Source of the DNA: Undaria pinnatifida
Lineage: Eukaryota; Sar; Phaeophyceae; Laminariales; Alariaceae
Assembly (NCBI GenBank): GCA_012845835.1
Contig: JABAKD010000029.1
Location: 5,172,000-5,235,999, forward strand
Direction: 5' to 3'
Length of the DNA: 64,000 nt
This document shows, piece by piece, positions 63,203-64,000 of this stretch. Position 1 is the stretch's first letter, and the number at the start of each line of letters is the position of its first letter. Made by a program: the position numbers and the translations under genes. Below the pieces are notes generated by a model. That model was not told the DNA's origin. It saw nothing but the letters and a program-made list of their open reading frames with translations, and searched no databases.

Positions 63203-64000
63203 AATTATACTCCTCTATATGGAACGATGAATGGTAGCTGCTATTTGACCTGGCTGAGTATTTCCCGCTGCTGACTTCGCTCATGATGTTCAGGTGCCTA
63301 CGCCAACGAGTGCTGCAAGTACCAGCTCAGGCGCACGGTAGAGACAAGCCGTGACCAGGAGCGACAGGACGCCATCATCCAAACAAAAAAAGAAAAAAGG
63401 TCTCATATATATATGCCCAAAAACGTGACAAACACCCGATCTTCGTAGTCAATGACAGAACGACATTGTCCCGAATACGTAACAAACAACCATGTAAAAA
63501 GAAGAGGGAAACTCCGTTCTTCGATAAGAACGGGCCTTCCTTCTAGAGAAATTGACAAGAAAATAAGAATGACGAAAGAAAAAATGCTCTGGGATCAATC
63601 AAGCAGGGATTGCGAAGGCGCTGGATGGCGGAAGTGGTGGTGTGATCGTTACCATCGCGATCACAATTAAAGACCAGAACCTGTCACAGGCTCATGGTCA
63701 CGAAATGGGCTCCAGTACCTGGAGTGGTAGCTTACCGCAGCAAATATGAAACAAAGATGCACTCTACTGAAGAAACTCGCATCCTATAGACTACAGGTAG
63801 AGAAACTCAAAAAACGGAAATTGTTGATGAATGGTAGACATACATGTGAATAGGGTGGACTGTGTTGGGTCGAATTGTTTTTTTTGTGTAGTACATACAA
63901 CTCAACCGACCCAAGTATCACACACAGTAGTAGTAGTGCCATGTATGGGCATCTGCAACTCGTTTTTGCCATAAGACCTTCTCAGACACCTTAGCGATGT
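63203..64000. other. Unassigned end of window
   Basis: Only short ORFs; a 72-codon plus frame at 63452-63670 is Arg/Lys-rich without a recognised domain. An 8-bp inverted repeat (ttgggtcg and cgacccaa) flanks 63862-63915. Confidence 0.35.

Overview
The window is nuclear DNA of a eukaryote. It is gene-poor, rich in mobile-element remnants, and contains a multi-exon gene with GT-AG introns of about 0.5-5 kb. TTAGGG-type telomeric repeats, abundant CAG/GCA tracts, long C or G homopolymers, and Ty1/copia, hAT and other DDE-element debris fit a multicellular stramenopile, most likely a brown alga. That placement is inference from style; there is no rRNA or organelle marker here.

Layout. 1-5.8 kb: copies R1-R3 of a dispersed, mostly non-coding repeat built of modules separated by poly-C tracts. 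5.76-7.3 kb (minus): a broken copia gag/zinc-knuckle segment. 8-19 kb: debris (a CCHH finger fragment, a Cys-rich transposon ORF, hAT transposase pieces, gag-like pieces), a CCA/TGG triplet hairpin region and minisatellites. 19.4-26.0 kb: three copies of a second repeat (Z), one with a tRNA-like head fused to interstitial telomeric repeats, plus G-rich copies R4 and R5. 26.07-31.0 kb: a dead copia element with both LTRs, damaged gag, protease and integrase, and no recognisable reverse transcriptase. 33.2-34.9 and 40.2-41.8 kb: two diverged copies of a 1.6-kb sequence (X). The second lies between 0.4-kb TG...CA direct repeats and looks like a non-autonomous LTR element. 36.2-38.8 kb: a decayed DDE transposase with recognisable D, D and E positions.

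The only convincing host gene is a major facilitator superfamily transporter on the minus strand, 55224 to 42582. It was rebuilt here from nine exons, seven of which join in frame at canonical splice sites. The first exon(s), carrying the start codon and first membrane helix, were not found. Its introns hold an ATC-type microsatellite, an LTR-like pair (47.2-50.0 kb) and a MITE-like element with an internal ORF (52.4-53.7 kb).

57.4-58.8 kb is the most complete R copy (R6). 60.1-61.2 kb is an array of degenerate ~97-bp units, each with a pyrimidine tract and AG before a conserved core. R7 lies at 62.6-63.2 kb. No bacterial-type operon, CRISPR array, rRNA or intact tRNA gene is visible. The most unusual signals are the R family, the ~97-bp array and the tRNA-like/telomere fusion.
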